Positions 25,001 through 37,160 of a DNA stretch of 64,000 nucleotides are shown piece by piece (position 1 is the first letter of the stretch; each line of letters begins with the position of its first letter). The notes under the pieces are model-generated. The model did not search any database. It was not told the DNA's origin and was given only the letters and a program-made list of their open reading frames with translations. The stretch covers positions 12,367,122 to 12,431,121 of the forward strand of contig CM039180.1 in NCBI GenBank assembly GCA_008360975.2, given 5' to 3'. This DNA is from Lichenostomus cassidix (taxonomy: Eukaryota > Chordata > Aves > Passeriformes > Meliphagidae). A program made the position numbers and the translations under genes.

Positions 25001-28000
25001 CTTTGATAGTCTCGGGGGAAATTGAGGCAAAAGCACATTCCAGTTTATTTGGTTGGACCCTTGGCAGATTATGACTGAAGGTTTTTTAAAGAGTTCATTA
25101 CATCTTTGCCCTCCTTAAGCAAAGGTTATCACAAAGCTGCCTGTTGGAGTGAATTATGACTACTGGGTGGTCACTAGTGCCTGTGATATTACTTATTACA
25201 TGTTCAGTGATAATTTTAAATCAGTAGATAACAAGGAGAAATATTTACCAAGACCTTCATTATGGAATTTAAAAATAGCAAAATTGCAGTTACAGGGAGA
25301 AAATGATAAGTTTAATGTATACATGCGCTGAGCAAGCAGATGGTATATTTCAGGAAATGTCACTACTCACATCAAAATTAAAAATTTAAGCTTAATCCTT
25401 CTAAAAATTAAAACTTGCAAGATGAAACAGCTCTTAAAGATTTTTTTTAATCTAGACTTTGTTAATGTTCATATTCTTCATCTTAACAGCTAGTGCTGTC
25501 AGCATTTATTGATTCAGCCTTCTAATAATTACATCATTCTTCCAGTATGTCAGAGAATGTCAAGGTGACTATGATGCCATATGACTGGAGTATGACTCCA
25601 GTGTCACAAAATATTTGTGTCACTAGTTTATCCAGAAACAGACATGTAGCAAATCTCAGAGTGATAGAGAGAAAAACACTGACTTTACTAATAAACTGCT
25701 ATGCAAAATGTTTCATCACTTGCTGTAATGCTGCCAAAATAGTCTTTTCAAGTAATTATTTAAATAGTTTTATTTAAATAAACTAGAGCTCAGTGAGAGT
25801 GCTTTGACCAGCATCAAATCTTTGCAAAACACCACAATATCTTTCAACATTCAGCTATTTAATTTGATGTTATCTGGTAAAAAAAAAATCCAACCTTCTC
25901 GCACAGCTGCAAATGAGGGCTTCTGTATCTACTGGATTTCTTCTAAACGCTTTTTTCCTTCAAGCACTCCAACCACTCAAGCTGAGGCTTATGAAGATAC
26001 AACTGCTTTGGTTACAAACTGCACCAATTTTAATAATTGCATTACTTTTCCTCAGGGTTGAAATGAGGCAAGAATTGCAGTAGTTTGATTCATTTGATAA
26101 ATTTAAATAAATCCTTGCTTAAGGCTTTCAATATCTTGAAGTTATAGTTTTGACCTAAAAGCCATATTTTCTTTCTTTTCAGAAGCAAAAGCCAGTGTTC
26201 AAGTGACAGCAGGTCCAGTGGGTCACCAAAAACAATGAAAATCAGACAGCAGGTGAACTGTTTAAGTATTCACACATCTATTTTGTGAAAGAAATTAAAA
26301 ATCATAATTTCTTCTCCCTCTCTCTCTCTCAAGAACTTTAAGAAGTAATGTGCAAAGCCACACCTGGACTGACATGGTCACCCTGGAATAATGGATTTCA
26401 TTCAGTAACAAAATCCACCAGAGCAGAACTGAGGAACAGCTCTGCTCCAAGGACTAAGGACTTCAGGTGAAGCTCTTGACTTTTTCTTCCTGGGGATTTG
26501 GCAGCAGGGCTCCTATGAGGTGATGCTCACTTAGGAGCAAGTGCATTTTAGACACTTTACAAATTCCACTTCGAACTAACCCCAAATTTTCTAAGCTCAG
26601 TAATCAGCAAATACCCCTTTTAGCCATGGCAGAAGCTGTAAGAATGACCTTACCCATGCAAAGGCAGAACCCCTTCTTCTCTCCACCTACCAACAGTGCC
26701 AGCAGTAGCTGAGCTGGAGCAGCATGGGGGGACTCTGCCCTTCCCTCCTGTGCCCCAAGAAGGTGAGGAGCTGGCTCTGTTCCCAATGCAAGAATGAACC
26801 TGGGAACCTCCTCTAGTTCATGTATTTTAGCACCCGATAAAGACGCAACCACACCAATCACTCCCTACAAACAGCAACTGCCTCTCACTGGTATATTCTT
26901 GAAAATTGGGATATTCCTTTTAGCAGATTTGGAGCAGATTTTTCTTGTGAACCATCTCTGAAAACACACAAATGATTATCAGTCACAACACTGACAACAG
27001 ACAAGCAAACAGTGAATTCAGCTGGTAGGACAGGTGATGATCAGGATTTAACAGAGGGTTCCATTTTCCTGTAAGCCTGATTTTTCACCACATATAATCA
27101 ACTTCACTTCAAAATGTGGCAAATTGGCAGATATGGAGGAAGCAGTCTGATGACATTTGTTTGTCATAATATGCCAGAAATTAGTTTACAAACTTGTCTT
27201 CACAATTATGATAGGAACAATTTCCCAATACCATTTCACATTTGCAAGAGGCTTCAATGCATCTTAATTGATGAAGTCCAAGAGCCCAGTAATTTTTGCT
27301 TGAATATGCTACCACATCCTGATAAACACAAAATGCAGAGAAAATAATAGGCCTGGAGCAACCAGAAAGTCAGGAGAAGGGGCTCTGACTGTCACAGCAC
27401 AACACATGTCAATGAGGCACCACAGAACCAGGCTCTGGACAAGAAGTGATGCAGGCAGTGTGAAGTTCATGCAGCCATGGGAACATTTGCTTGATATATT
27501 TTTGAGGCATAAACACACAGAATGCAATTTTAAGATGGCCCTCAATTTCTACATGATGGCCTTTCCCCCTCACTTTATTACAGATACCTCTCTGTTACTA
27601 CAAGTTACCATGAAGCTCCAGCCTGTCGATCCAGCTGAATGCAGCTCTCAAAGCATAATGACAACATCTTTCAGAGAGGAAAGTATTTTGTTATTGTTAT
27701 TGCAATCAATGAAGTCTTAATTCATTTTTCCTTGACGTTTCTACACTATTATCTGTATTATAATAACAGTAATGGACAGTAAAGATTGGGTTTTATTGTG
27801 CCAGCATGTCTGTACAGAATAATAAAGAAGAAAGTCCTTGCTTTAGAGATCACACTCTAGCCGATGAACAAATAGGACAAATGTTATTGCTAAGAAAATA
27901 AAACAGTAACAAAAGAGAATTCAGTCACCCATTGACATTTCTCTAATCAATGGAAAACAAGAGTGATTTACCCCCCCAAAAAATGGAGAAGATGGATTTT

Positions 28001-28111
28001 AAGGCAAGATTTAGAATACAGTATTACCAAGGTTAGAAAACATGTCCAAAATCAAATCCAAATACTAATGTGCCCACTAAACCATATCACAAAGTGACAC
28101 ACCTACTCATT
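22011..28111. other. Intron 2 interval with no gene recognised
   Basis: AT-rich intronic sequence with a notably AT-rich patch near 22975-23030 and the CT microsatellite. No transposon or exon was identified. Confidence 0.5.
26318..26330. repeat. (CT)6 microsatellite
   Basis: Six CT units sit within a longer pyrimidine stretch starting near 26311. Confidence 0.85.
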
Positions 28112-28670
28112 TTTTGAACACTTCCAGGGATAGTAACTCCAGCTTCCCTGCACCGGCTCTTTCAATGCTTAACCATCGTTTCCGTGACGAAATTTTTCCT
28201 AGTACCCAGTCTAAACATCACTTGACACAACTTGAAGCTGTTTCTCATTTTCCTGTCACTTGTTGCGTGGGAGAAGAGAAGAGACTGAGTCCCACCTCAC
28301 CACAATCTCCTCTAGGGCAACTGTAGAGAGTGATTAGGTCTCCCTGAGCCTCCTTTTCACCAGGCCCAACACCCCCAGCTCCCACAGCTGTTCCTCATCA
28401 GACTTGTGCTCAGACCCTTCCCCAGCTCTGCTGCTCTTTGCACTCACTGCAGCACCTCAATGTCTTTGTTGTAGTGAGGGGCCCAAAACTGAGCACAGGA
28501 TTTGAGGTGCAGCCTCACCAGTGCTGAGTACAGAGGGACAATCACTGCCCTGGTCCTGCTGGCCACATTATTGCTGACACAAGCCAAGATGCCATTGGCC
28601 TTCTTGGCCACCTGGGCACACACTGATCATGGTCAGCTGACTGTGGATCAGCACCCCCAGGTCCTTTTCC
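28112..28670 (-). mobile_element. CR1 LINE fragment, minus strand (ORF2 end and 3' UTR)
   Basis: Read on the plus strand this is the reverse complement of the end of a CR1. It includes GCCATTGGCCTTCTTGGCCA (28591-28610), the segment around GTAGTGAGGGGCCCAAAACT, and CAGCACCCCCAGGTCCTTTT near 28650-28668. The 3' UTR lies toward 28112 (TTGAACACTTCCAGGGATAG), and the terminal octamers are missing. The right edge, the 5' truncation point of the element, falls in a T-run/A-run at 28668-28697. The open frames here are shadows. Confidence 0.92.
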
Positions 28671-31600
28671 TTTTTTTTCTTGCAAAAAAAAAGAAAATGT
28701 GCAGTATGTTGGCTAATGGCACTCAAAGTGCACTGGTTGAACATGGTACTTGAAATTGGGGTAAAAAAGGAGAGTTAGGAATTAATGCATATGTCTATAT
28801 AGATGGGGCTATGTGTTCCTATTTATATATTATTTTCCATTGTTAAAATTACCTACAATTTGCACAGTTGAAAAAGTGTTTTGCATTACTTTCAATAAAT
28901 ATTGGTATAGGTAAAAAATCACCAACTTGTCACAATGAATATTTAATATCTTAATATGTTTTGAATTAATTCCTTACCTTATTGGAATTAGGAATATTCT
29001 CAGAGATATGAGGTGTAGCAAAACCACTGATCAGATCACAAACTTTTAGAGCAGTTTTTCTATTAAATGCATTTTATTAAAAAATTAAGATGCAATTGAA
29101 AAATTCACATTAAAATTCAATTATGCTCTAGCTTTTCCCCATACTGTTTTCTGGCTACCCAGGGGGAAAAAAAGGATGTATATAAGACCTGAAAAAAAGG
29201 TCACTACTAAATAAATGCACTTGCTAAATTGGACCAAAATTGGCCCCAACACTTCAATTAACACTCTGGTTTTGGCTGTGGAAAAGTATTTCTAAAGGCA
29301 TTTTCTTGTTAAAAAACTCCAGGGGCCCCTTTACAAGCACTGCCACGTGGAAAACGCTCCTCTGTGTCTCCAGTGCAGTTATTACCCTGATCTCATCTGC
29401 AAAGCCTTAAGTGTTGCCTGTAGAATTAAACACTCACCTGCACCTGCTGTTCAGAGCTAATGAATACAAATAATGTTACATGTGCCACACCTCTACAGCG
29501 GTTCATTGCCCTTTTCAGCCTTGACCACACAAATACTAGCAGGAGCTGCAGGTATATTTCAAAGGTTAAAAGCTTGAAGTATTTTACTGTTATCTTCATA
29601 AAGCTCCAAAGACGTTTGAAATAAATTGTGGAGCAGACACCATCACTCACTGTAATGAATACTAAATTGTGGACTAACTCAGAGCTTCTCAAGAGATTAG
29701 GCAAAATTGGATTCTGATGTCCAGGAGCTGCTGCTGCTGCCATGGCTGGACTTAGGCAAACCTGACAAGTCCAAGAGTAGTTGTAGAAAAGGATGGAAGT
29801 GTTCAGGGTGACTGGACTGGGTGAAACTAGACTAAAACTAGGCCAGTTAAAGTATTTTCTGTGTAGGCTCCCTCTCAAGTTACCTTGGTCCTGTAACCAT
29901 AGGGCACTGGCATCTGACTTACCCAATTGCACATGGGGAGTTTTCTTCCTCAGCAGTTAATATACTTGCGGACACAGTTCCTTGTCAGGCAAGCATGGGT
30001 AATTACTGCCTATGCCATGATAATGAATATATGTTGTATTAATAAAGCTAAAACCCTTTCCACAAGGCACATATGATAGTCAATCACTTTCAGAAATGGT
30101 CAGCTTTTGGCCATGAAGACAATTAAGTAGTAATTAAGCATCATGACATGCAGACTTTCAAAGTTTTATCGTCATTATGGTTTCATTACATACCATTTGT
30201 AGGTGGAATTATCTTTAAACTCAAATGTAAACTTTCTTGACCAGTGTCAGTTTCACATCAACTCACTATTTGACTGTTAACAAATTCTCCAAGATATGAC
30301 TGCTATACAGATATTTTAACTTCCTGTTAATTGGTAATTATACATTGGCAGAAAAAACAGTGTCTCTTTCCAATTATTCCAGAACTCAGTGATTATTTAA
30401 ACTTTGCTAATTAGCAGCAGAGGGCTGTTACATCTTCTGGGCAAATTGTATTTGATAATCACTATTAAAATATACATGGCAGTAGTTGACTTGTAACAAA
30501 GAAAAAAAAATGGAAAAAAAAGTGGCAGTTCAAAGGGTATTAGATACAGCACAAGGCAAACGGGGGCCTATTAAAATTTCCCGAACTGTTCTAATGAGAA
30601 TGCCGAGGGTCATTTCTTCCTAGTTTACCATCTGTTTGGTTTCTGGCAAATATCTCTGGTGTGAAGGGAGGGTCCTGGAGCCCATTTGTCTTGTCACAAA
30701 GTAAACCAGGGATCCACAGCAATTTCAGTAAGTTAAAAAACTGCACTTCAAGATCAGTAGCATGCACATAGCTGAATACTTTTTTCAAGGGTTGTCATTT
30801 ACCGACTATTCCTTACTTTTTAGACCTGTGAGCAAGCACAGAGAGGCAGAGTGAGCAGGGGGGATGAATTTTATAGGCTCACCTAACAAGAAGATGCAAC
30901 AGTTGGCCTTTTTCCATCTCACAATGTTAGTGGGAGATATTTTCCTTTATCTGTCAAAATCTGAAAACAAAACATTGTCCCAGAAGCATCAGTGTTTGAT
31001 GATGCCAAAATCAAGCCTCTGAAAGCTCAAAACCACAAACGCTATCCAGGATTATAAGGAGCCTTGGATGCCTCTAATACACTGTCCAGATCCATGTGCT
31101 GACAGAGCTGGGGTGCATTTTCTGTGGTACCCCTTGGGGACAACACTGTGGGTGTCCTTCAGCCACCCAGGCACCCCTCTGCCCTTCTTCATCTGGAGAT
31201 GAAAGCAGCACCAAGCAGCATCACCTACAGTAACTCTGCCCTGAGACAGCTCAGAAGGGATACAGGGACTGGAAAACACTCTTTTCCTTTTTCCCAATTC
31301 CCAGCTCACACAGAACCAGACCAAAATGATCCTTCCTCTATAAATTGAGAGGGGGTTTTGGTTTTGGTCAGCTGTGCAATCACACATGTAACCAAAATAC
31401 CCAGTGGAGGATTATGTGATGGTTGCTTTAATCCTGTCAAAAGGCAATAGAATAATAAAAAGAAAAGAGTATAAGATAATTTACTTGGCATTACATTATA
31501 TCTGGTGATTGCTCTTTCCAGGATTTCCTCTAGGAAATTTATTATTCATCATATTTCAAAGAATATTTGTAACTATTCATTTTTTAAATCCCAGAGAGTC

Positions 31601-33851
31601 GATGTGTTACTTAAAATATGTATGATCACCTTCATGATATAGAAACAAAGAATTGCAAAAGAGAAAAGACTGCAATATCATCTTTCATCTTCCATTTTTT
31701 GCTTTCTAGAAGATGCAAGTTCAGGCACTAAAATGTTTCTCAGGTAACATCACTCTGCTAGTTTCTTATAAAGTAGCCCACACAGTTGAACAAAACCTAA
31801 ATTTCATGAGGCGTTTATGACCTCACAGTAGAATGGAGTCAACTGTTTTAAAAGATTGCAAAATACAAGTTGTGTAAACCAACACAGAATATAAACAAAA
31901 AATTTCTGTTTTCCAATTAGGCCTATGGCAACACTTTCCAGTGTAATGAGTGCTTGAAATCCACTGTCTCTACTACAACAGAACATACAAACTTCCAAGA
32001 AGACCTTTGCAATTTAGGTTGGAAGGTTAATGCATATATAAATGGTATAATGAAATTACTTGTTAATTCCACATTTATTAAAAGGTACACATCAGTGTAG
32101 TCATTATGATTTTGCATAAAATTAGGTTTTGGGCAGCTTAGCTAGAAAGGCTCATGTTTCCCACCCTAGTTTGTAAGAAACTAATTACACCAAACTTAAA
32201 TATAATTTTTCATGTATTCATCATGTGAAAAGCTACCAGGGAGCCAGAAAGCCTTGGGAAGAAGGGGAACGCATGGAGATGCAGTGTGAGTGGCAGGTCA
32301 AAGGCAAGCTTTGATGTGCACAGCCCAGCACATCTGTCTGTTCCAGCAGCCTGTCAGCAGGATGATCCTGTGTAATGAGACAGATTCAGGTCCTCAGCTC
32401 ACAGCGCTCCTTATCGCTGCTGAGGGATTAGGCTGTAATCTCCTCCTTTAATTGTAGAAATGATACCACACTCCCTGCTCCCTGCTTTCCAGAGCACACA
32501 GCTTTGGAGGAGCCATGTGGTATTTTCGTGCTTCTGCCCAGCTACAGAGTGGTTCCCCTACCACTCACCAAACCATTTATCCTTACTCTCATTTGCAAGC
32601 AATCATTCCCAGCAAACCCACCACCAACTCTGTAACTTTCTAATATATTTTTTAGTACTCCTCCCACTTTCCTCTTTTACATTTGGACTAAGCCAAGAAG
32701 TGAGAGCCCCTAAATGACTGTACGGAAGAATAATCTTGGTGGGCTCACAACCCCCAGAGCACAGGCAGATGACCCAAGCTGTCGTAAAAAGGCCAAACAC
32801 CAACATGAACCCTCAGAGACAAAAGCAGAAGAAAGGAAAAGCACTGATGGATAAAGAGATTCCACAGAACTACAAAATGTATCTCCAGAGACAGACAGAG
32901 TGGGAATAACACTGAGGGTTACCAGTGTGGCATGTGAAAGAGGGAGATAAAGAGTGGGATTGCCCTCCAGCAGACAACGCTGAAAGACATGGGAACATTT
33001 CCACGTACACACCATACTGATCAGAAAAGGAGAGTGGAAATGGCACTGGAGAGATTCAGCCATGGACATATGTGATATCAGGGGATCTAATGAAGAAAGA
33101 AACACTTTTCTTAAAAGCTGCTTTTAAGAATATTTTAGTATATATCCTTATGCTTATAAAAATATTTTCTTTGCTAAAGGATCTTCCCAGCTTGGTTAGG
33201 GAAGTTTCAACTCATTTATGTTTGATCCAAGTTCTAATTTTAGCTTTGCAGTTTTAGTTTTACTGTAATCTGAACCCAGACAATGGTTCAGCCTGGGACA
33301 AAATATTAATATTTATGACCACTATTAGCTTTTTTAACCAAAAGCTCACACATTTTCCCCTAAAAATTGTTAGAAGATTTCCAAAATAAAAATTTCAACA
33401 AGCCTTGTGTCAGTGTAGTCCCACAGAGGAAACTGGGAACTATTTCATTGCCTATATATATACTGAAAAAGAAAGAAAATGAAAACATAATCTTTAGAAT
33501 TAAAATATTTTATCTTTTTTTTCTTCAAAGCTTCTTGACATGGTTAACTGTGATAACTGACAATGATAGTGTCTCCATCAAGTAACTTCCTTAACTGGTA
33601 AAAGATAATTGTAGTCACAACACAGTAACTCATGACACAGAAGAGAATATATGTATGTTAAGGAGACTTCAAATTGTTGGGCAGTCTGGAAGATTATGAT
33701 AATCTAGCGTGACCTCCTGTGTGAGACAGACAAGAGCATTTCAATGGTAATTTTGCAAAGGAGAAAAAATATTCTTCCCTGCACCATAAGCAACCACTAT
33801 CAACCCAATTTCAGAATATTACTATCTTCAGGTTTTAAAGGCCCAGCTTTG

Positions 33852-33862
33852 CCCCCCCCCCC
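33852..33862. repeat. C11 homopolymer
   Basis: An uninterrupted run of C. A similar C11 run is at 50832-50842. Confidence 0.85.
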
Positions 33863-34595
33863 ATCTAATCTATGATAAACCACATAAATCTTTGAATTGA
33901 GGTCTCTGAACCTCACTAGTCCTCAACATTAAAAAAACATAATTTCCAGCAAGCTAAATCTAACTGGAATATCACAATCACTTGCCTCAAAGGAGAAACA
34001 GCTTCTTTGCTGATTGGAAATGATGACACAACAGATGGATCCAGGGTTTCTGGAGAAAGTGCTTTATGTTTTCTTCAGAAAACAAAACACTGTCACTCCC
34101 ACCTAATATTTTACTAAACAATATATTAAATACTGTGGAGACTGCTCTCTTTCTCTACTTCAAATGGTATATTTTAAAATACTGTTAACTTTTAAAACTA
34201 CCAAATAATTTTTAAATGTGTATCATTTACATGCTAAATGCTTTTTGGAAGAGGCCAGCCTTCTCATCTCTCACTGCAAAGTAGAGATAGGAAAAGTTTA
34301 CATAGTTCTTAGTCCTGAAAGCCATCAGTACCTTATAGATTGAGCATTCATAAAAAAACTGCATTTAAAAGCCATTGTCATTATTCTTTCACTGTTGAGT
34401 TTTTACTGTGACTTCAAAGACACTGCACAAGAGCATCATCTGTTATGAAACGTTCAGATTGGTTGGGGTTTTATTTTCAATATATATACAATCTTAGGAA
34501 GTAGCAAAAAAAATCAGCAAAATTTGTCTCTTATTTAAAATATTTTGTAACTAACACTGTAACACAACTGACCCTGTTGATTTACCATAGAAAGT

Positions 34596-34618
34596 AAAAA
34601 AAAAAAAAAAAAAAAAAA
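34596..34618. repeat. A23 homopolymer
   Basis: The longest homopolymer in the window. It is not preceded by a recognisable retrocopy, and no flanking duplication is evident. Confidence 0.85.
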
Positions 34619-36050
34619 TCAGAAATGGCAGTAGTTTTTCTCTGACATAGGTAGAAGCATGTTTGAGATGGAACATCAGATTTCCCCAAGCTTGATATTT
34701 GAGAATTTGTATTGATGAGCAAAATGGAGCAGCTCCAACTCCGCATGACTGCTTTTGCATCACTTTGGCTTTTGTATTTTTCCAGCCTATAGGCTTGGAG
34801 CTTCTTTTGAATACAGAACACACATGTCACCAGTTTAATTTTTGGTTACCTTACAGTGACAGAATGGTCAAAGTCACACATCAAGAGCTAGAGAATGACC
34901 TTTGGCAAGTTAAAGAAGGCCATGTTGTTTTTTCTGTCAAATATCGCATGTTACTTTAACATCTATCTCAATAAAACATTCACTGGAACATCCTTGTTGT
35001 ACAAATGAAGAAACATGTTTAGGAAAAAATACAGACATTCTTTGGAAATGCATTGAGGTATTTAGGATTTTAAAATTTTGCTTAATTGTCATTCTTACTT
35101 AGGTGTAATTAAACATGACCTGTGTACTTTGCCCAGTGAGTTTGCCATGGTCTCCCCTATGGCATGATACAAACACCTATTTATGGCAAGGTAACTTGGC
35201 CATCCCAGAAATTTCACATTGATAAGTTCTTTCTGTCTTGCTTATTATGAAGAAAGTACTGAATTCTGGCCCAAGCAGACAAATTAACATTTAAAGATAC
35301 TACTGCAAGTGCAGTGATGTTGGTGTCCCCTACAATTGGTACCTGGTTTTGTACATTCACCACAGATTGCTTGTTAGGGTCACTGGAGCAACACAATTAT
35401 TACTACTATTTGTAAGGATATAAAAAATGTTACCAAATAACAAACTGCAAAAGGTATAGCTGTCAATAACTTGCACAAGTTTAGAAGGGATTATTTTTAA
35501 AATGTGTGTCCTTAGCACAGCTGCTACTGTTCAATGTTACAGCAGAACCTGAAATACATGATAATTCTGCAAAGCCTATCATACCCCTTTTACTACAATT
35601 CTGCTTTTTGGACATGCACTGTGGTTTTAAAGAAGATGCTATTAACTGAATGGAAAAAGTAGGTTGATATAAGCTTAAAGGAAACAGGTTTTCAGCCCCA
35701 GAACAGTTAGAGGCTTTGGGCCAAATGCTTCAGTTTATACAAAATGTCACACCATTTAGAAATGGCTGTTTAAAACAATTTAGCTGCTGAGGCTTTTCTC
35801 TCTGAAAATTTATATTATTTAGCATACTAATGCCAGGGCTAAGCAAAGATGAAGGTGGTATAGGGAGCAATAAAATCTGCCTAAAAGCCACCACTGCCTC
35901 ATCTCATTGACTCCCACTGACTTCCACATATTATTGATTACTCAGTCTAAATTAACCTGCTTCATTAATTGTGTTGCTGCTGATGTCCTCTGTACAACCA
36001 AGCATTAATAATTACCCTGGGCTGCAGAAGGTAAATGACACTGGACTTAC

Positions 36051-36161
36051 CAAATCCAAAAGCACTGGAACCACCAATACTCTGGGAAGCCTGAACACTG
36101 GTAGATGTGTAGAGCCCAGTTACCAGTAAGCCATCAAAGAAGGTACTTGTCGAAATAGTCA
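36051..36161 (-). CDS. RELN: Reelin (RELN) exon 2, reeler-domain coding exon
   Basis: Read on the minus strand, this 111-bp exon follows a pyrimidine-rich tract ending TTTCAG and is closed by a GTAAGT donor (36050-36045). It begins with TG, the last two bases of a valine codon started in exon 1, and carries 36 full codons. These start [17 protein letters not shown] and end IGGSSAFGF. It finishes with a single G that pairs with GA of exon 3 to make glycine. Both boundaries are phase 1, so skipping this exon alone would keep the frame of its neighbours only if exon 3 were also joined in phase 1, which it is. The protein matches vertebrate reelin at about residues 77-112 (human numbering), in the first half of the reeler domain after the signal peptide. 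The open frame running past the donor to about 35965 is intronic. No damage is visible. Exon 1 is not in the window. Confidence 0.97.
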
Positions 36162-36200
36162 CTGAAATGAGAGAAATAAAATATGTGTAAGTATTATATT
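36162..36200 (-). promoter_or_regulatory. 3' splice site of RELN intron 1
   Basis: On the minus strand, the sequence ending TTTATTTCTCTCATTTCAG forms a good polypyrimidine tract and AG directly before the TG that opens exon 2. An ACTTAC motif about 25-30 nucleotides upstream could supply the branch point, which is inference. Confidence 0.8.
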
Positions 36201-36749
36201 TAAGATCCCATACATGTTCTGTGAGCAGGCTCTTGCTCTGGAATGAGATCCCATCATACAGTCCACCAAATGCATCTGAATTCCCCCAATATTTATTATA
36301 TTTCTTTTACTTTCAGTTGGTGCTTGGGAAGTTGCCTTTGCCAGAAGCACAAACTGTGCTATTCACAAAATGCACAATGAGTTAGAAAATAATGTACTGG
36401 AGGCCATGGCATGTAAGCAATTGTCAAGACATTAGAGTGTAGTAAAAGCAATGAAATAACCAAGATTATGGTACTGTTCTTTCTGTACCTAAATAGAATG
36501 CCAAGTTACAGTTATCATGCTTATTATAGCATTATACATTTAAATTATTTAAGCATCTGAGATATTACAGATTGTGTGTATCTAAATAGCTCAGGAATGT
36601 ATTTTTAAGAGATTCTTAAGTAAGAGCAGAAAATACCCAAAAAGCAACTACAAGTAACATTGGAATCTATATATTCTTTGTTAGAATTGAAAATTCTTTC
36701 AGATATTTAATTCTTGTACACACTAATTCTCATATTTTTATTTTTGTGT

Positions 36750-37160
36750 GTTTGACAAGGTAACCCACAAGGGAAACCAATTGATGTAACATTTTTGGAT
36801 TTCAGTAAAGCTTTCAATACAGTCTCTCACAAGATCCATTTGAAAAATATCCAGCACACAGCTGGATGAACACATGTGATGGGTAAGCAACTGGCTCACG
36901 GGTTGGGCAGAAAGTTATAGTAAATCAGGTGACCTCAGACTGGAAACCTGTCACTAGCAGGGTTCCACAGGGCTCCATCCTCAGCTCTGTGCTCTTCAAT
37001 ATCTTCATAAATGACTTGGACACAGGACGGGAGGGAATACTGAGCAAGTTCAGAGAAGATACAAAACTGGGAGGAGCTGCTGACTCCCTTGAAGGCAGGG
37101 AGGCCCTACAGAGAGACCTCAACGAATCAGAGGCCAGGACAACCACCAACCATATGAAGT
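36750..37160 (+). mobile_element. CR1 LINE fragment (reverse-transcriptase region of ORF2)
   Basis: The translation gives DFSKAFNTVSHK at about 36798-36833. Downstream, in the frame at 36929-37189, it gives VPQGSILSSVLFNIFINDLD, followed by LSKFREDTKLGGAADS. These are CR1 reverse-transcriptase motifs: DFSKAFDTV, the QGS(I/V)LGP-type block and the FADD box. Both expected catalytic aspartate sites are altered (DFSKAFN; FREDT in place of FADDT) and the frame is broken in between, so it is a dead fragment. Neither the 5' half nor the 3' UTR is present. Confidence 0.92.

Larger units (their letters stand above)
3574..36050 (-). other. RELN: RELN intron 2, complete (about 32.5 kb)
   Basis: The intron is bounded by the exon 2 donor GTAAGT (36050-36045) and the exon 3 acceptor CTCCTAG (3580-3574), both on the minus strand. 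It is a phase-1 intron within the reeler-domain coding region. It contains one solo LTR (12392-12943), three CR1 fragments (19690-21007, 21405-22010, 28112-28670) and several simple repeats. Large introns in this gene are expected, because vertebrate RELN is one of the longer genes of the genome. Confidence 0.93.
28671..36050. other. Intron 2 interval next to exon 2, no gene recognised
   Basis: Contains the C11 and A23 tracts. The 168-codon minus-strand frame at 29426-29932 is the longest in the window, but it has no recognisable domain, repeat pattern or splice context, so I treat it as chance. Confidence 0.5.

Noticed and set aside
29426..29932. 168-codon open frame on the minus strand, the longest in the window
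   Set aside because: No recognisable domain or motif, no splice or promoter context, and a composition like translated intron. A frame of this length is expected by chance in 64 kb.
35965..36050. Extension of the exon 2 open frame past 36051
   Set aside because: The GTAAGT donor and the match to reelin end at 36051; the downstream codons are intronic.
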